This document shows, piece by piece, positions 1 through 5,799 of a DNA stretch of 7,133 nt (the first letter of the stretch is position 1; every line of letters starts with the position of its first letter). The DNA is taken from positions 1-7,133 of the forward strand of contig CAYRJC010000043.1 of the NCBI GenBank assembly GCA_964424635.1, in the 5' to 3' direction. The DNA comes from UBA920 sp964424635 (GTDB lineage: Bacteria > Patescibacteriota > Doudnabacteria > UBA920). A program made the translations under genes and the position numbers. The notes under the pieces were generated by a model. It was not told the DNA's origin. It searched no databases and saw only the letters and a list, made by a program, of their open reading frames with translations.

Positions 1-1
1 A

Positions 2-1237
2 CCACTTAAATCAATTAATCCAGGATCAGTAGAAGAGGCTCCTGCAAAAGGAGAGCCAGTAAAGGCCGGAACAGCAGAACCAGCTAAAACCGGAATAGAT
101 ATTTGGAAGGTAGTAAAAAACTTTTTACCTTATGTAGCAATTTTTATAATCGGAATCGGATTATATTTCTTTTATTTCAACGACTTCAGCTTTAGTAGTT
201 TATTCAGTTCAGATAACTTAAAGATCGAAAGTATTACTGAAAACAAAACTAATAAGGAGTACGAACAGCTCAAAAAAGATTCGGCCGGAGATTATAAGCT
301 TTGGTTGAGTCAATTCTTTGTGGATGTAAATGACGATAGTATTATTGATATGGATTCAGATGTATCAGGTAATGGTTTAACGAATTTTGAAAAATATTTA
401 CTTAATTTAAATCCAAAAGTTTATTCTACTAGAGGTAATATTGGCGATGGTCAGGCGGTACTAGATGGAATTAATCCGTGGACAGGAAAACCTTTTACTG
501 ATAAACAAAAACAATTAGTAGAAAAATATATTAATCCAGAATTGATTAGTAATCGTATTACTGCCGCAGCTATAACAAGAGGTGTTACAAAGTACGCTCA
601 ATATGTAAATCCTGACTCACCTTACTACATTGACCCTTCTACTTTGCAGCAGTTAGGGTCAAATGGGCAAGTAGTTGTTAGTCCAACTCAGATTTCTACA
701 ACTACACCTGCTAATATTCCTGCTAATAATAATCAGCAGTCAACTAATAATACAAATACTAATCTGCGTTCAGAAGAGTCTATAGATCAAAGTAAGTCCG
801 CACTACTAGAAATCCCAGCTAATAAAATTTCTGTTCCATTGATATGGACTAAAGATACGAAAGATTTTGAAGCTGATCTTAAAAAAGGTGTTGTTCATTA
901 TCCAGGTACAGCAATGTTAGGAGAAGTGGGGACGAGTTATATTTCTGGACACTCTAGTGGTTATCTTTGGGATAAGAGTCCTTATAAACAAATTTTTGCT
1001 GGACTAGGAAACGTCAAAGATGGTACTTCTTTTTCTATTACCGCAACTCAAGTAAATGGAAAGTCTGTAAAATATAATTATGTTGTTGAGCGACGCGGCG
1101 AATTTGCTGCCAATGATCAAGCTCAATTTGTGAGCAGTTCAGATTCTATTGTGGCTCTATCCACTTGTTGGCCGGTAGGTACAACTGCTCGTCGTTTAGT
1201 TTTGTTTGCCAAACTTACTCAAACTGAGCGCAGTTAA
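2..1237 (+). CDS. Membrane-anchored sortase with Asp-rich Ca-loop-like motif (5' partial)
   Basis: The reading frame is open from the left edge to the TAA at 1235-1237, giving 411 visible residues; the true start lies outside. A TTG at 305 is in frame, but the frame and a membrane segment continue well upstream, so it is not the start. Order of parts: Pro/Ala/Lys-rich, presumably cytoplasmic stretch (1-38); hydrophobic TM segment (about 41-59); Asp-rich motif (108-138, DVNDDSIIDMDSD then GNGLTNFEKYL) resembling EF-hand or thrombospondin-type-3 calcium loops; Ser/Thr/Asn/Gln-rich linker (about 226-261); C-terminal sortase domain (about 270-411). The sortase triad is visible: His317 in YISGHSSG, Cys389 in ALSTCWP, and Arg397/398 in TTARRLVLF. 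Sortases cleave sorting signals of exported proteins and transpeptidate them to a surface acceptor. Class is uncertain, perhaps D/E-like. It is much longer than a minimal sortase of about 200 residues. No obvious sorting-signal substrate is encoded here. Confidence 0.88.
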   Translation, partial: PLKSINPGSVEEAPAKGEPVKAGTAEPAKTGIDIWKVVKNFLPYVAIFIIGIGLYFFYFNDFSFSSLFSSDNLKIESITENKTNKEYEQLKKDSAGDYKLWLSQFFVDVNDDSIIDMDSDVSGNGLTNFEKYLLNLNPKVYSTRGNIGDGQAVLDGINPWTGKPFTDKQKQLVEKYINPELISNRITAAAITRGVTKYAQYVNPDSPYYIDPSTLQQLGSNGQVVVSPTQISTTTPANIPANNNQQSTNNTNTNLRSEESIDQSKSALLEIPANKISVPLIWTKDTKDFEADLKKGVVHYPGTAMLGEVGTSYISGHSSGYLWDKSPYKQIFAGLGNVKDGTSFSITATQVNGKSVKYNYVVERRGEFAANDQAQFVSSSDSIVALSTCWPVGTTARRLVLFAKLTQTERS

Positions 1238-1246
1238 GTCTATTAC

Positions 1247-1314
1247 TAAAAAATATTCATTTTCTCACTAGTTCTCATTTCATTGCTGAGACTTTCGAAA
1301 ATGAATATTTTTTA
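1247..1314 (+). repeat. Large hairpin A: 18-bp perfect stem with 32-nt loop
   Basis: Begins 9 nt after the sortase stop. Arms 1247-1264 and 1297-1314 are perfectly complementary (18 bp, AT-rich, core ATATTCATTTTC / GAAAATGAATAT). They enclose a 32-nt loop (1265-1296) that starts TCACTAGTTCTC and ends CTTTC. The loop holds a small inner stem, TCTCA (1273-1277) with TGAGA (1287-1291). The right arm ends in a T run, so it could terminate sortase transcription, but the loop is far larger than in ordinary intrinsic terminators. Its loop is related to that of hairpin B, read in the opposite direction. Confidence 0.8.
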
Positions 1315-1328
1315 ATTTCTAAAATTTT

Positions 1329-1398
1329 AATCACCAAATGTACTTTTGAACGATTCCACAGCGCAGCGAGGACTAGTGAAAAAGTACATTTGGTGATT
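1329..1398 (-). repeat. Large hairpin B: 19-bp perfect stem with 32-nt loop, inverted relative to A
   Basis: Arms 1329-1347 and 1380-1398 pair perfectly over 19 bp (core TCACCAAATGTAC / GTACATTTGGTGA). The loop (1348-1379) is again 32 nt. Read on the minus strand it starts TCACTAGTCCTC and ends GTTC, matching the hairpin A loop at about 21 of 32 positions by hand count, including the first eight bases. The arm sequence is unrelated to that of A. No T run follows on either strand, so this copy is not a canonical intrinsic terminator. It may be a structured intergenic repeat or a small mobile repeat. Confidence 0.78.
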
Positions 1399-1414
1399 TA
1401 TATTTAAATAACTC

Positions 1415-1436
1415 AAAGAAAGTAAGCATTTTCTTT
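1415..1436. other. Weak AT-rich hairpin upstream of promoter
   Basis: AAAGAAA (1415-1421) pairs with TTTCTTT (1430-1436) around an 8-nt loop. It is flanked by copies of TATTTAAAT at 1401 and 1451. The arms are low complexity, so this may be chance in AT-rich DNA; I assign no function. Confidence 0.25.
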
Positions 1437-1460
1437 ATTTAAGGTGTTTTTATTTAAATC

Positions 1461-1489
1461 TTGACAAAATGGCAAATTTGTGCTAATAT
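1461..1489 (+). promoter_or_regulatory. Near-consensus sigma70-type promoter with extended -10
   Basis: TTGACA (1461-1466) is followed by a 17-nt spacer and TAATAT (1484-1489), with TG at 1481-1482 giving an extended -10 (TGCTAATAT). Transcription would start near 1496. It drives the gene interrupted by the assembly gap. This is the best promoter match in the window and suggests strong constitutive expression; no operator is obvious. Confidence 0.82.
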
Positions 1490-1566
1490 ATATCTTCAAG
1501 TTAATAAAGAAAACCTATTGATTTGATAACAAATTAGAGATATATTTAATTGTTAGACGCGTTTTT

Positions 1567-1611
1567 GCTCGGTTCCCCTGGTATTTTTCTACAGTCAGGT
1601 CGGAAACGAGC
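1567..1611 (+). promoter_or_regulatory. Stable stem-loop in the 5' leader of the gap gene
   Basis: GCTCG (1567-1571) pairs with CGAGC (1607-1611). After a single G·A mismatch, TTCC (1573-1576) pairs with GGAA (1602-1605). After a 2-nt bulge, CCTG (1577-1580) pairs with CAGG (1596-1599). That makes 13 pairs around a 15-nt apical loop that can add GTA/TAC. It sits about 70 nt downstream of the predicted transcription start and ends 6 nt before an ATG at 1618, so it could influence translation. The same bases can also be read as an open frame, so a coding origin is not excluded. Confidence 0.45.
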
Positions 1612-1617
1612 GTAAAC

Positions 1618-1629
1618 ATGTCTGGCAAT
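1618..1629 (+). other. Possible start of the gap gene (ATG at 1618)
   Basis: ATG TCT GGC AAT runs directly into the gap and is the only ATG between the promoter and the gap. There is no convincing Shine-Dalgarno sequence in front of it. Its frame differs from that of the coding region after the gap if exactly 100 bases are missing, but a run of 100 N is commonly a placeholder, so frame cannot decide. The sequence 1522-1629 is also open in this frame, so a non-ATG start further upstream is possible. A TTG at 1550 opens only a 21-codon frame ending at TAA 1613-1615. Confidence 0.3.
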
Positions 1630-1729
1630 NNNNNNNNNNNNNNNNNNNNNNNNNNNNNNNNNNNNNNNNNNNNNNNNNNNNNNNNNNNNNNNNNNNNNNN
1701 NNNNNNNNNNNNNNNNNNNNNNNNNNNNN
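1630..1729. other. Assembly gap (100 N)
   Basis: Exactly 100 undetermined bases, typical of a scaffold join of unknown size. It removes the N-terminal part of the following coding region. The sequence on both sides is visibly less AT-rich than the rest of the window, so the two flanks may belong together, but the join is not provable from this sequence. Confidence 0.98.
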
Positions 1730-2692
1730 GAAGCGCAAACTCGCAAATCTAGAACGGTAAGCGGGTATGCGGTTGGAACTGATGAATATTATAGATCGGA
1801 TAAAGAAATTTTTTCGGCAAAAAAAGTATTCGTTAGTTCTGTGGATTTGCATATTGGGGCTTCTCCGGAAGTTCCGGGCGGTTTACAAACTGCTCCAGCA
1901 GAAGACGAGGAAGATATTGCGTTGGATAGACCAATCATTGTAGCCACCAAGTCCTCGACTGGCAAAATCCTAATTGGAACGGTTAATCCGATTGTAAATG
2001 GAAAGCAGATTTACGTCCGTCGTATAAAAGCGACTTTGAAGATCATAGTGATTATCAATTGTGGTAACTGGACTCGCCAACTGGGCGGCGACTTCACCTT
2101 TAAGTGTGATACCAGACCAGGGGCTTGCATACCGGGAGACACGGTTTCTGATACAAGTGAAGATATTTCTACTGATGGTAAAACGAGAACAGTAATCGTT
2201 ACAACCAGCGATGGTTGCACGACGAAAATTGAAAAGACGGTTACGACAACAGTTGAAAATAGAGTAGAGGTCTGCAAACCCGGAAGTCTTGATCCGACTC
2301 CGCTTGTTAATATAAGCGGTAACGTCAAGAAATCTTTTAAAGTTTCTGAAGCGATTAAGCAGTTCACCACCGAGCAACAAAGCGAGATAATTAGTAAAAT
2401 TGGTCAAGAAAAAATCAATGGTCTAATCATCTTCCAAGGTGCCTGCGAAGAGGAAAGAGGTTCACTCGCTGTCTATTGGTTTGCTAAGAAAGGCGGCGGC
2501 TGGAATTGGCTTTCATTCATTGTGGGTGCAGGCGTAGGTTTTGCCTTCGGATATTGGATCAAGGGTTCGCCAGACAATCCCGTCTTGCAAACGCCTACAA
2601 AGACTATAAATATTCCTACAATTAGAACAGGAGCTACTGGTAACGGAAACAATACTAGCACAGGTATTACGACAAGACCCAGAAAGCCTTGA
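1730..2692 (+). CDS. Unrecognised Cys-containing protein with C-terminal TM segment (5' truncated by gap)
   Basis: Open from the right edge of the gap to the TGA at 2690-2692, giving 320 visible residues; an internal GTG at 1841 could start translation, but the frame continues upstream. I do not recognise the family. Visible features: an acidic patch EDEEDIALD (about 58-66); six cysteines at about 111, 126, 133, 163, 182 and 239, which could form disulfides if exported; a Thr/Ser-rich beta-like region (about 137-180); a glycine-rich hydrophobic segment WLSFIVGAGVGFAFGYWI (about 260-277) that could cross the membrane; and a Thr/Pro/Asn-rich 43-residue tail. An N-terminal signal, if any, lies in the gap. 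Base composition is noticeably less AT-rich than in neighbouring genes (one line near 2101 is about half G+C), hinting at different ancestry or expression. It has its own promoter (1461-1489) and terminator (2714-2748), so it is probably monocistronic. Confidence 0.75.
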   Translation, partial: EAQTRKSRTVSGYAVGTDEYYRSDKEIFSAKKVFVSSVDLHIGASPEVPGGLQTAPAEDEEDIALDRPIIVATKSSTGKILIGTVNPIVNGKQIYVRRIKATLKIIVIINCGNWTRQLGGDFTFKCDTRPGACIPGDTVSDTSEDISTDGKTRTVIVTTSDGCTTKIEKTVTTTVENRVEVCKPGSLDPTPLVNISGNVKKSFKVSEAIKQFTTEQQSEIISKIGQEKINGLIIFQGACEEERGSLAVYWFAKKGGGWNWLSFIVGAGVGFAFGYWIKGSPDNPVLQTPTKTINIPTIRTGATGNGNNTSTGITTRPRKP

Positions 2693-2713
2693 TAAAGCAG
2701 TATTTATTTACAT

Positions 2714-2748
2714 ACGGTTTCGAATTAATTTTCGAAACCGTTTTTTTT
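2714..2748 (+). terminator. Intrinsic terminator after the unrecognised gene
   Basis: ACGGTTTCGAA (2714-2724) pairs perfectly with TTCGAAACCGT (2731-2741) around a 6-nt loop TTAATT, followed immediately by a run of eight T (2741-2748). It lies about 20 nt after the TGA. This is a textbook Rho-independent terminator and closes the transcript from the 1461 promoter. Confidence 0.93.
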
Positions 2749-2888
2749 ATTGTTTATAAAAGTTTTCACATTAATTGGTTTTTATTTTGAGATGCTTTGA
2801 TTAATTTAAATATTATAAAACCCCAAGTTCATCATTTAATGTAACTCATATTTCTAGCAGTCTAAAATTCGGTTTTTTATAGTAAAAA

Positions 2889-2897
2889 TGTTATAAT
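2889..2897 (+). promoter_or_regulatory. Extended -10 promoter for the glycosyltransferase gene
   Basis: TGTTATAAT: a perfect TATAAT (2892-2897) preceded by TG at 2889-2890. The best -35 candidate is only a weak TTCGGT at 2868-2873 with an 18-nt spacer, as expected when an extended -10 compensates. The start would be near 2904, leaving a leader of about 16 nt without a Shine-Dalgarno sequence. The rest of the 2749-2880 spacer is AT-rich and shows no further feature I can support. Confidence 0.65.
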
Positions 2898-2919
2898 AAA
2901 AGAAACTAATTTATATAAA

Positions 2920-3645
2920 ATGAAAAAACTCTCTGTAATCATTCCAGCCTGGAATGAAGAAAAACGCATTACTGAAACCCTTAAAAATATTGATGATTAT
3001 CTCGAAAAACAATCTTATGATTATGAGATCGTGGTAGTAGTAAATAATTCTCAAGATAAGACTTTTGAAGTAGTTCAAAATTTAGAAAAAACTGCAGTTC
3101 AAAAAGCAATTGCTGTTAATTTGGTTGAAGGTGGCAAGGGTAATGCTGTTAGAAGGGGTATTTTAGAACACGCTAGCGGTGATATTGTCATGTTCATGGA
3201 CGCAGATAATGCGACTCCGATTTCTGAGATTGAAAAGTTTTTGCCGTTTTTTGATCAAGGTTATGATGTAGTGATTGGTTCTCGTTATACTAACCCAGAT
3301 TTAGTTAAGGTCCATCAACCCTTTTATAGAATTTTATTATCTAGAATGAGTAATATGTTAATTCAATTTTTAGCTGTTCCAGGAATAAAGGATACTCAAC
3401 TGGGTTTTAAAGCTTTTACTCTTACCGCAGCTAAGGAAATTTTTCCTTTAGTAAAGGTTTTACGTTGGGGTTTTGATATGGAAGTTTTGACAATTGCTTT
3501 AGCAAGAGGTTATAAGATTAAAGAAATTGGTGTATCGTGGACCGAGCATGGTGGTGGTCATGTTCCTCTTAAAGCTTATATTGAATCACTAATAGATTTA
3601 TTTAAAATCAAAGCTCGATCCCTTGCCGGCAATTATAAAAAATAA
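2920..3645 (+). CDS. Family 2 glycosyltransferase, dolichyl/polyprenyl-phosphate sugar transferase type
   Basis: A complete 241-residue single-domain GT-A enzyme, about the size of the catalytic domain of Dpm1/Alg5-like enzymes. Visible motifs: N-terminal beta strand LSVIIPAWNEEKRI (4-17); GGKGNAVRRG (71-80); the metal-binding DXD as MDADN (D94, D96); DTQLGFKAF (158-166), close to the DTQCGFK signature of dolichyl-phosphate glucosyltransferases; and RWGFDMEVL (182-190). Such enzymes move a sugar from a nucleotide sugar to a lipid phosphate carrier, or onto a glycan, at the inner face of the membrane. No C-terminal membrane helix is present, so it is likely soluble or peripheral. The segment usually reading DDGS-x-D is VNNSQDKT (41-48), apparently one residue short and with Asn for Asp. 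The ATG at 2920 is chosen because the conserved strand follows directly. The exact sugar and acceptor cannot be read from the sequence. Confidence 0.9.
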   Translation: MKKLSVIIPAWNEEKRITETLKNIDDYLEKQSYDYEIVVVVNNSQDKTFEVVQNLEKTAVQKAIAVNLVEGGKGNAVRRGILEHASGDIVMFMDADNATPISEIEKFLPFFDQGYDVVIGSRYTNPDLVKVHQPFYRILLSRMSNMLIQFLAVPGIKDTQLGFKAFTLTAAKEIFPLVKVLRWGFDMEVLTIALARGYKIKEIGVSWTEHGGGHVPLKAYIESLIDLFKIKARSLAGNYKK

Positions 3646-3700
3646 GTCATTTTATTATCTATGATAGAGATGAATTAATAACTAACTTTGTATTTGATTT

Positions 3701-3722
3701 AAAGTCGATAAATCTCGACTTT
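3701..3722. other. Hairpin in the spacer after the glycosyltransferase
   Basis: AAAGTCGA (3701-3708) pairs perfectly with TCGACTTT (3715-3722) around a 6-nt loop, 56 nt after the glycosyltransferase stop. No T run follows on either strand, so it is at best a weak terminator or RNA end-stabilising structure. The rest of the 3646-3796 spacer shows only poor promoter candidates, such as TATACC at 3775. Confidence 0.4.
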
Positions 3723-3796
3723 CAAAGAAAATGTTATTTTGTCTCCTAGAGTTTAATGAAACTTTTTCTTTAGATATACCGTTTAAATAATTGAGA

Positions 3797-5707
3797 ATGA
3801 ACAAGAAATTAAAAATCAATCTAAAAAATATAGCCCCGCTATTGGCGGTAATTTTATTAGTTACTAGTTTTTTGTTTAGTTATCAATTTGTAGGTTCTAA
3901 TAAAGCTTTAGCGGTCCAAGAAAAACCTACAGCTACTAGTAATTTTAATATCGCTTTTTCTTATATAGCAAAGTTGAAGTCTTCTGATTCTTCAATTTTG
4001 CAAAAATTTGCTACAGATGTAAGTCAGCAATTTGAATTTTCAAAAGATTCAAATTTTCAAAATATTTTTACATTTCAATCTTCTTTACCAATTCAAGAAG
4101 TTCGCAATAAATTAATTGCTACTGGTAATGCTTTTTATGTTGATTATAATCAAGCTGTTCAAACAGATGCACTAACTGTTAGTGTTTTACCTAATGACCC
4201 TGGTTTTACTCAAAACCCATCTAATATAGATAAACAATGGGCTTTGGCAAAAGCTCGTTTTATAGAAGGATGGGATAAAACTAAAGGCGACACCAAAATA
4301 GTTGTCGCAGTGATTGATACAGGAATTGATAAAACCCATGAAGATATTATTGATACTCGATTTGTTGGTGGTTACAATGTTTTAACCTCATCTAATATCT
4401 CGCAGTTTGCTAATTCTGATGATAATGGTCACGGAACATTAGTTTCAGGGGTTATTGGTGGGGTGACAAATAATGGTATAGGAATTAGCGGTGCCAATTG
4501 GGGAGTGACTTTAATGGCTATCAAGGCTTTAAATTCTGGTGGTAGTGGTTCGGCTAGTCAGATTTCAGAGGGTATTGTTTGGGCAGCGGATCATGGGGCT
4601 AATATTATTAATTTATCTTTGGGTGGTGTAGGTTTTGCGCATGATACTACTTTGGCTAATGCGATTTCTTATGCCTTTGAGAAAAATATCGTTATTGTTG
4701 CAGCAGCTGGAAATGATGTAGCTATCACTGGTGGGAATTTGGATCTTGAGTCAGTGTTCCCAATCTGTAATGACAATGGAAAAAATATGGTAATCGGGGT
4801 AACCGCTACCGACACTAATGATCTTAAGCCCGATTTTGCTAACTATGGAAAAGCTTGTGTCGATGTAGCTGCTCCAGGTAAAAGAATTATTTCTACAATA
4901 AATCATGATCCTGTTACAGGAGTAGCGGCTCCGGATTCTTATGCGTATGCTTCTGGGACTTCGTTGGCAGTGCCTTATGTTAGCGCGCAAGCGGCTTTGT
5001 TAAAGTCTCTATTTCCATTGGCATCTAATCGTCAAATTCGAGATCGAATTATCTCTACGGCTGATAATATAGATAGTTCTAATTTAGCTCAGTGCGGCGG
5101 TAAGTCTTGTAAGGGTTTACTAGGTAGTGGTCGTATTAATGTTGCTAAGAGTTTGCAAGATGACATTCCTTCATTTGTAGATGGAGATGTGGTTCAGGTG
5201 AATGGCAGCGGGGATTGGTATTTAATAAATGGCGGAAAAAGACAAATTATATCTCCTTTTGTTAGAAGTCAAAGATTTGTTGGGGTAGTCCCAAAACAGG
5301 TTTTCTTTGTAGAGATTGAACGTTTTTCTGAAGGATCTTTTGCCGAACCTCAAGACGGTACGCTAATTAAAAGTCCTAATAACGGCACCGTGTATTACAT
5401 GAGTAAAGGTCTACGTCTGCCAGTTACTTATCAAATTTTTCAATTATATAAATTTGATTTCAGAAATGTATTTACTCTTTCTTCTGCTGAGGTTGATTCT
5501 TGGGTAGTGGGTGGTTTTTTGACTCCACCAGAAGGTTCATTGATAAGAACTGCTAAAAACCCAACGGTATATTGGGTGGTGGGAAGTGTTCTTCATCCGA
5601 TAAATTTTAATTTTTACAAAGAACGTGGTTTGAGTATTTTCCCTCTAATTTATATTCCCGACGTTGATATAACAAAACTTCCTACTGGAGAAAGCTATGT
5701 TTTATAA
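3797..5707 (+). CDS. Exported S8 subtilisin-like serine protease with three C-terminal repeats
   Basis: A 636-residue protein from ATG 3797; a TTG six bases upstream is in frame but less likely. A basic N-terminus and hydrophobic stretch (about 12-32) form a signal peptide with probable cleavage after ALA near residue 39. A propeptide-like region follows (about 50-130). The subtilase domain (about 145-452) shows all catalytic parts: Asp174 in AVIDTGID, His212 in DNGHGTLVSG, oxyanion Asn306 in AAAGND and Ser389 in SGTSLAVP (Leu where Met is usual). Residues 462 to the end hold three tandem units of about 58 residues beginning DGDVV (462), DGTLIK (520) and EGSLIR (579), each with a VYY/VYW-like strand, a basic or hydrophobic turn and an aromatic-rich helix. 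The protein stops just as a fourth unit would begin (PTGESYVL). It probably acts outside the cell or at its surface. It lies 92 nt before a gene sharing the repeats. Confidence 0.93.
   Translation: MNKKLKINLKNIAPLLAVILLVTSFLFSYQFVGSNKALAVQEKPTATSNFNIAFSYIAKLKSSDSSILQKFATDVSQQFEFSKDSNFQNIFTFQSSLPIQEVRNKLIATGNAFYVDYNQAVQTDALTVSVLPNDPGFTQNPSNIDKQWALAKARFIEGWDKTKGDTKIVVAVIDTGIDKTHEDIIDTRFVGGYNVLTSSNISQFANSDDNGHGTLVSGVIGGVTNNGIGISGANWGVTLMAIKALNSGGSGSASQISEGIVWAADHGANIINLSLGGVGFAHDTTLANAISYAFEKNIVIVAAAGNDVAITGGNLDLESVFPICNDNGKNMVIGVTATDTNDLKPDFANYGKACVDVAAPGKRIISTINHDPVTGVAAPDSYAYASGTSLAVPYVSAQAALLKSLFPLASNRQIRDRIISTADNIDSSNLAQCGGKSCKGLLGSGRINVAKSLQDDIPSFVDGDVVQVNGSGDWYLINGGKRQIISPFVRSQRFVGVVPKQVFFVEIERFSEGSFAEPQDGTLIKSPNNGTVYYMSKGLRLPVTYQIFQLYKFDFRNVFTLSSAEVDSWVVGGFLTPPEGSLIRTAKNPTVYWVVGSVLHPINFNFYKERGLSIFPLIYIPDVDITKLPTGESYVL
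5180..5707 (+). repeat. Three protein-level tandem repeats at the protease C-terminus
   Basis: Each unit of about 58 codons follows the pattern DG-x-L-I/V-K/R, short polar turn, VY-x-V, polar turn, R/L-x-P/I, then Phe-rich stretch and V-x-x-V-x-x-x-x-L/I ending before P-x-G. Starts are near 5180, 5354 and 5531. The repeats are diverged at DNA level, so they are old rather than a recent duplication. Units of the same pattern occur in the next gene. Confidence 0.75.
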
Positions 5708-5763
5708 TTTTAATTCTGTCTATGCCAAAAAAAATAATATCCGGCATGTATTAGTAATAAGAG

Positions 5764-5792
5764 TTGAGTTTAACTAATATATAGATTAATAT
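5764..5792 (+). promoter_or_regulatory. Candidate promoter giving a near-leaderless transcript
   Basis: TTGAGT (5764-5769), a 17-nt spacer and TAATAT (5787-5792). Transcription would start at about 5799-5800, on top of the ATG at 5800, so the mRNA would be leaderless or nearly so. No Shine-Dalgarno sequence is present upstream of this ATG, which agrees. In AT-rich DNA such matches also arise by chance. Confidence 0.5.
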
Positions 5793-5799
5793 TACTTAT

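Noticed and set aside
1546..1852. Minus-strand open frames across the gap
   Set aside because: They are mostly undetermined bases and overlap the leader and the + strand coding region; nothing supports them as genes.
1970..2661. Minus-strand open frames inside the unrecognised gene
   Set aside because: They are antisense to a longer + frame that has its own promoter and terminator, and show no recognisable protein features.
3724..3771. A third hairpin (AAAGAAAA / TTTTCTTT) also with a 32-nt loop
   Set aside because: The stem is only 8 bp of low-complexity A/T sequence and the loop lacks TCACTAGT and does not align with loops A and B; the equal loop length is likely coincidence.
3861..3870. 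Other ACTAGT occurrences (also near 3937 and 5848) as copies of the hairpin loop
   Set aside because: They lie within coding sequence as Thr-Ser codons, without flanking complementary arms.
4751..4990. Minus-strand open frame inside the protease gene
   Set aside because: It lies wholly antisense to the subtilase catalytic domain, whose motifs are intact on the + strand.
5684..5704. LPTGE near the protease C-terminus as a sortase sorting signal
   Set aside because: It lacks the X of LPXTG and has no hydrophobic segment or basic tail; it fits better as the first residues of another C-terminal repeat unit (P-x-G).
5722..5747. ATGCC/GGCAT inverted repeat as terminator of the protease gene
   Set aside because: It has only 5 bp with a 16-nt loop and no following T run.
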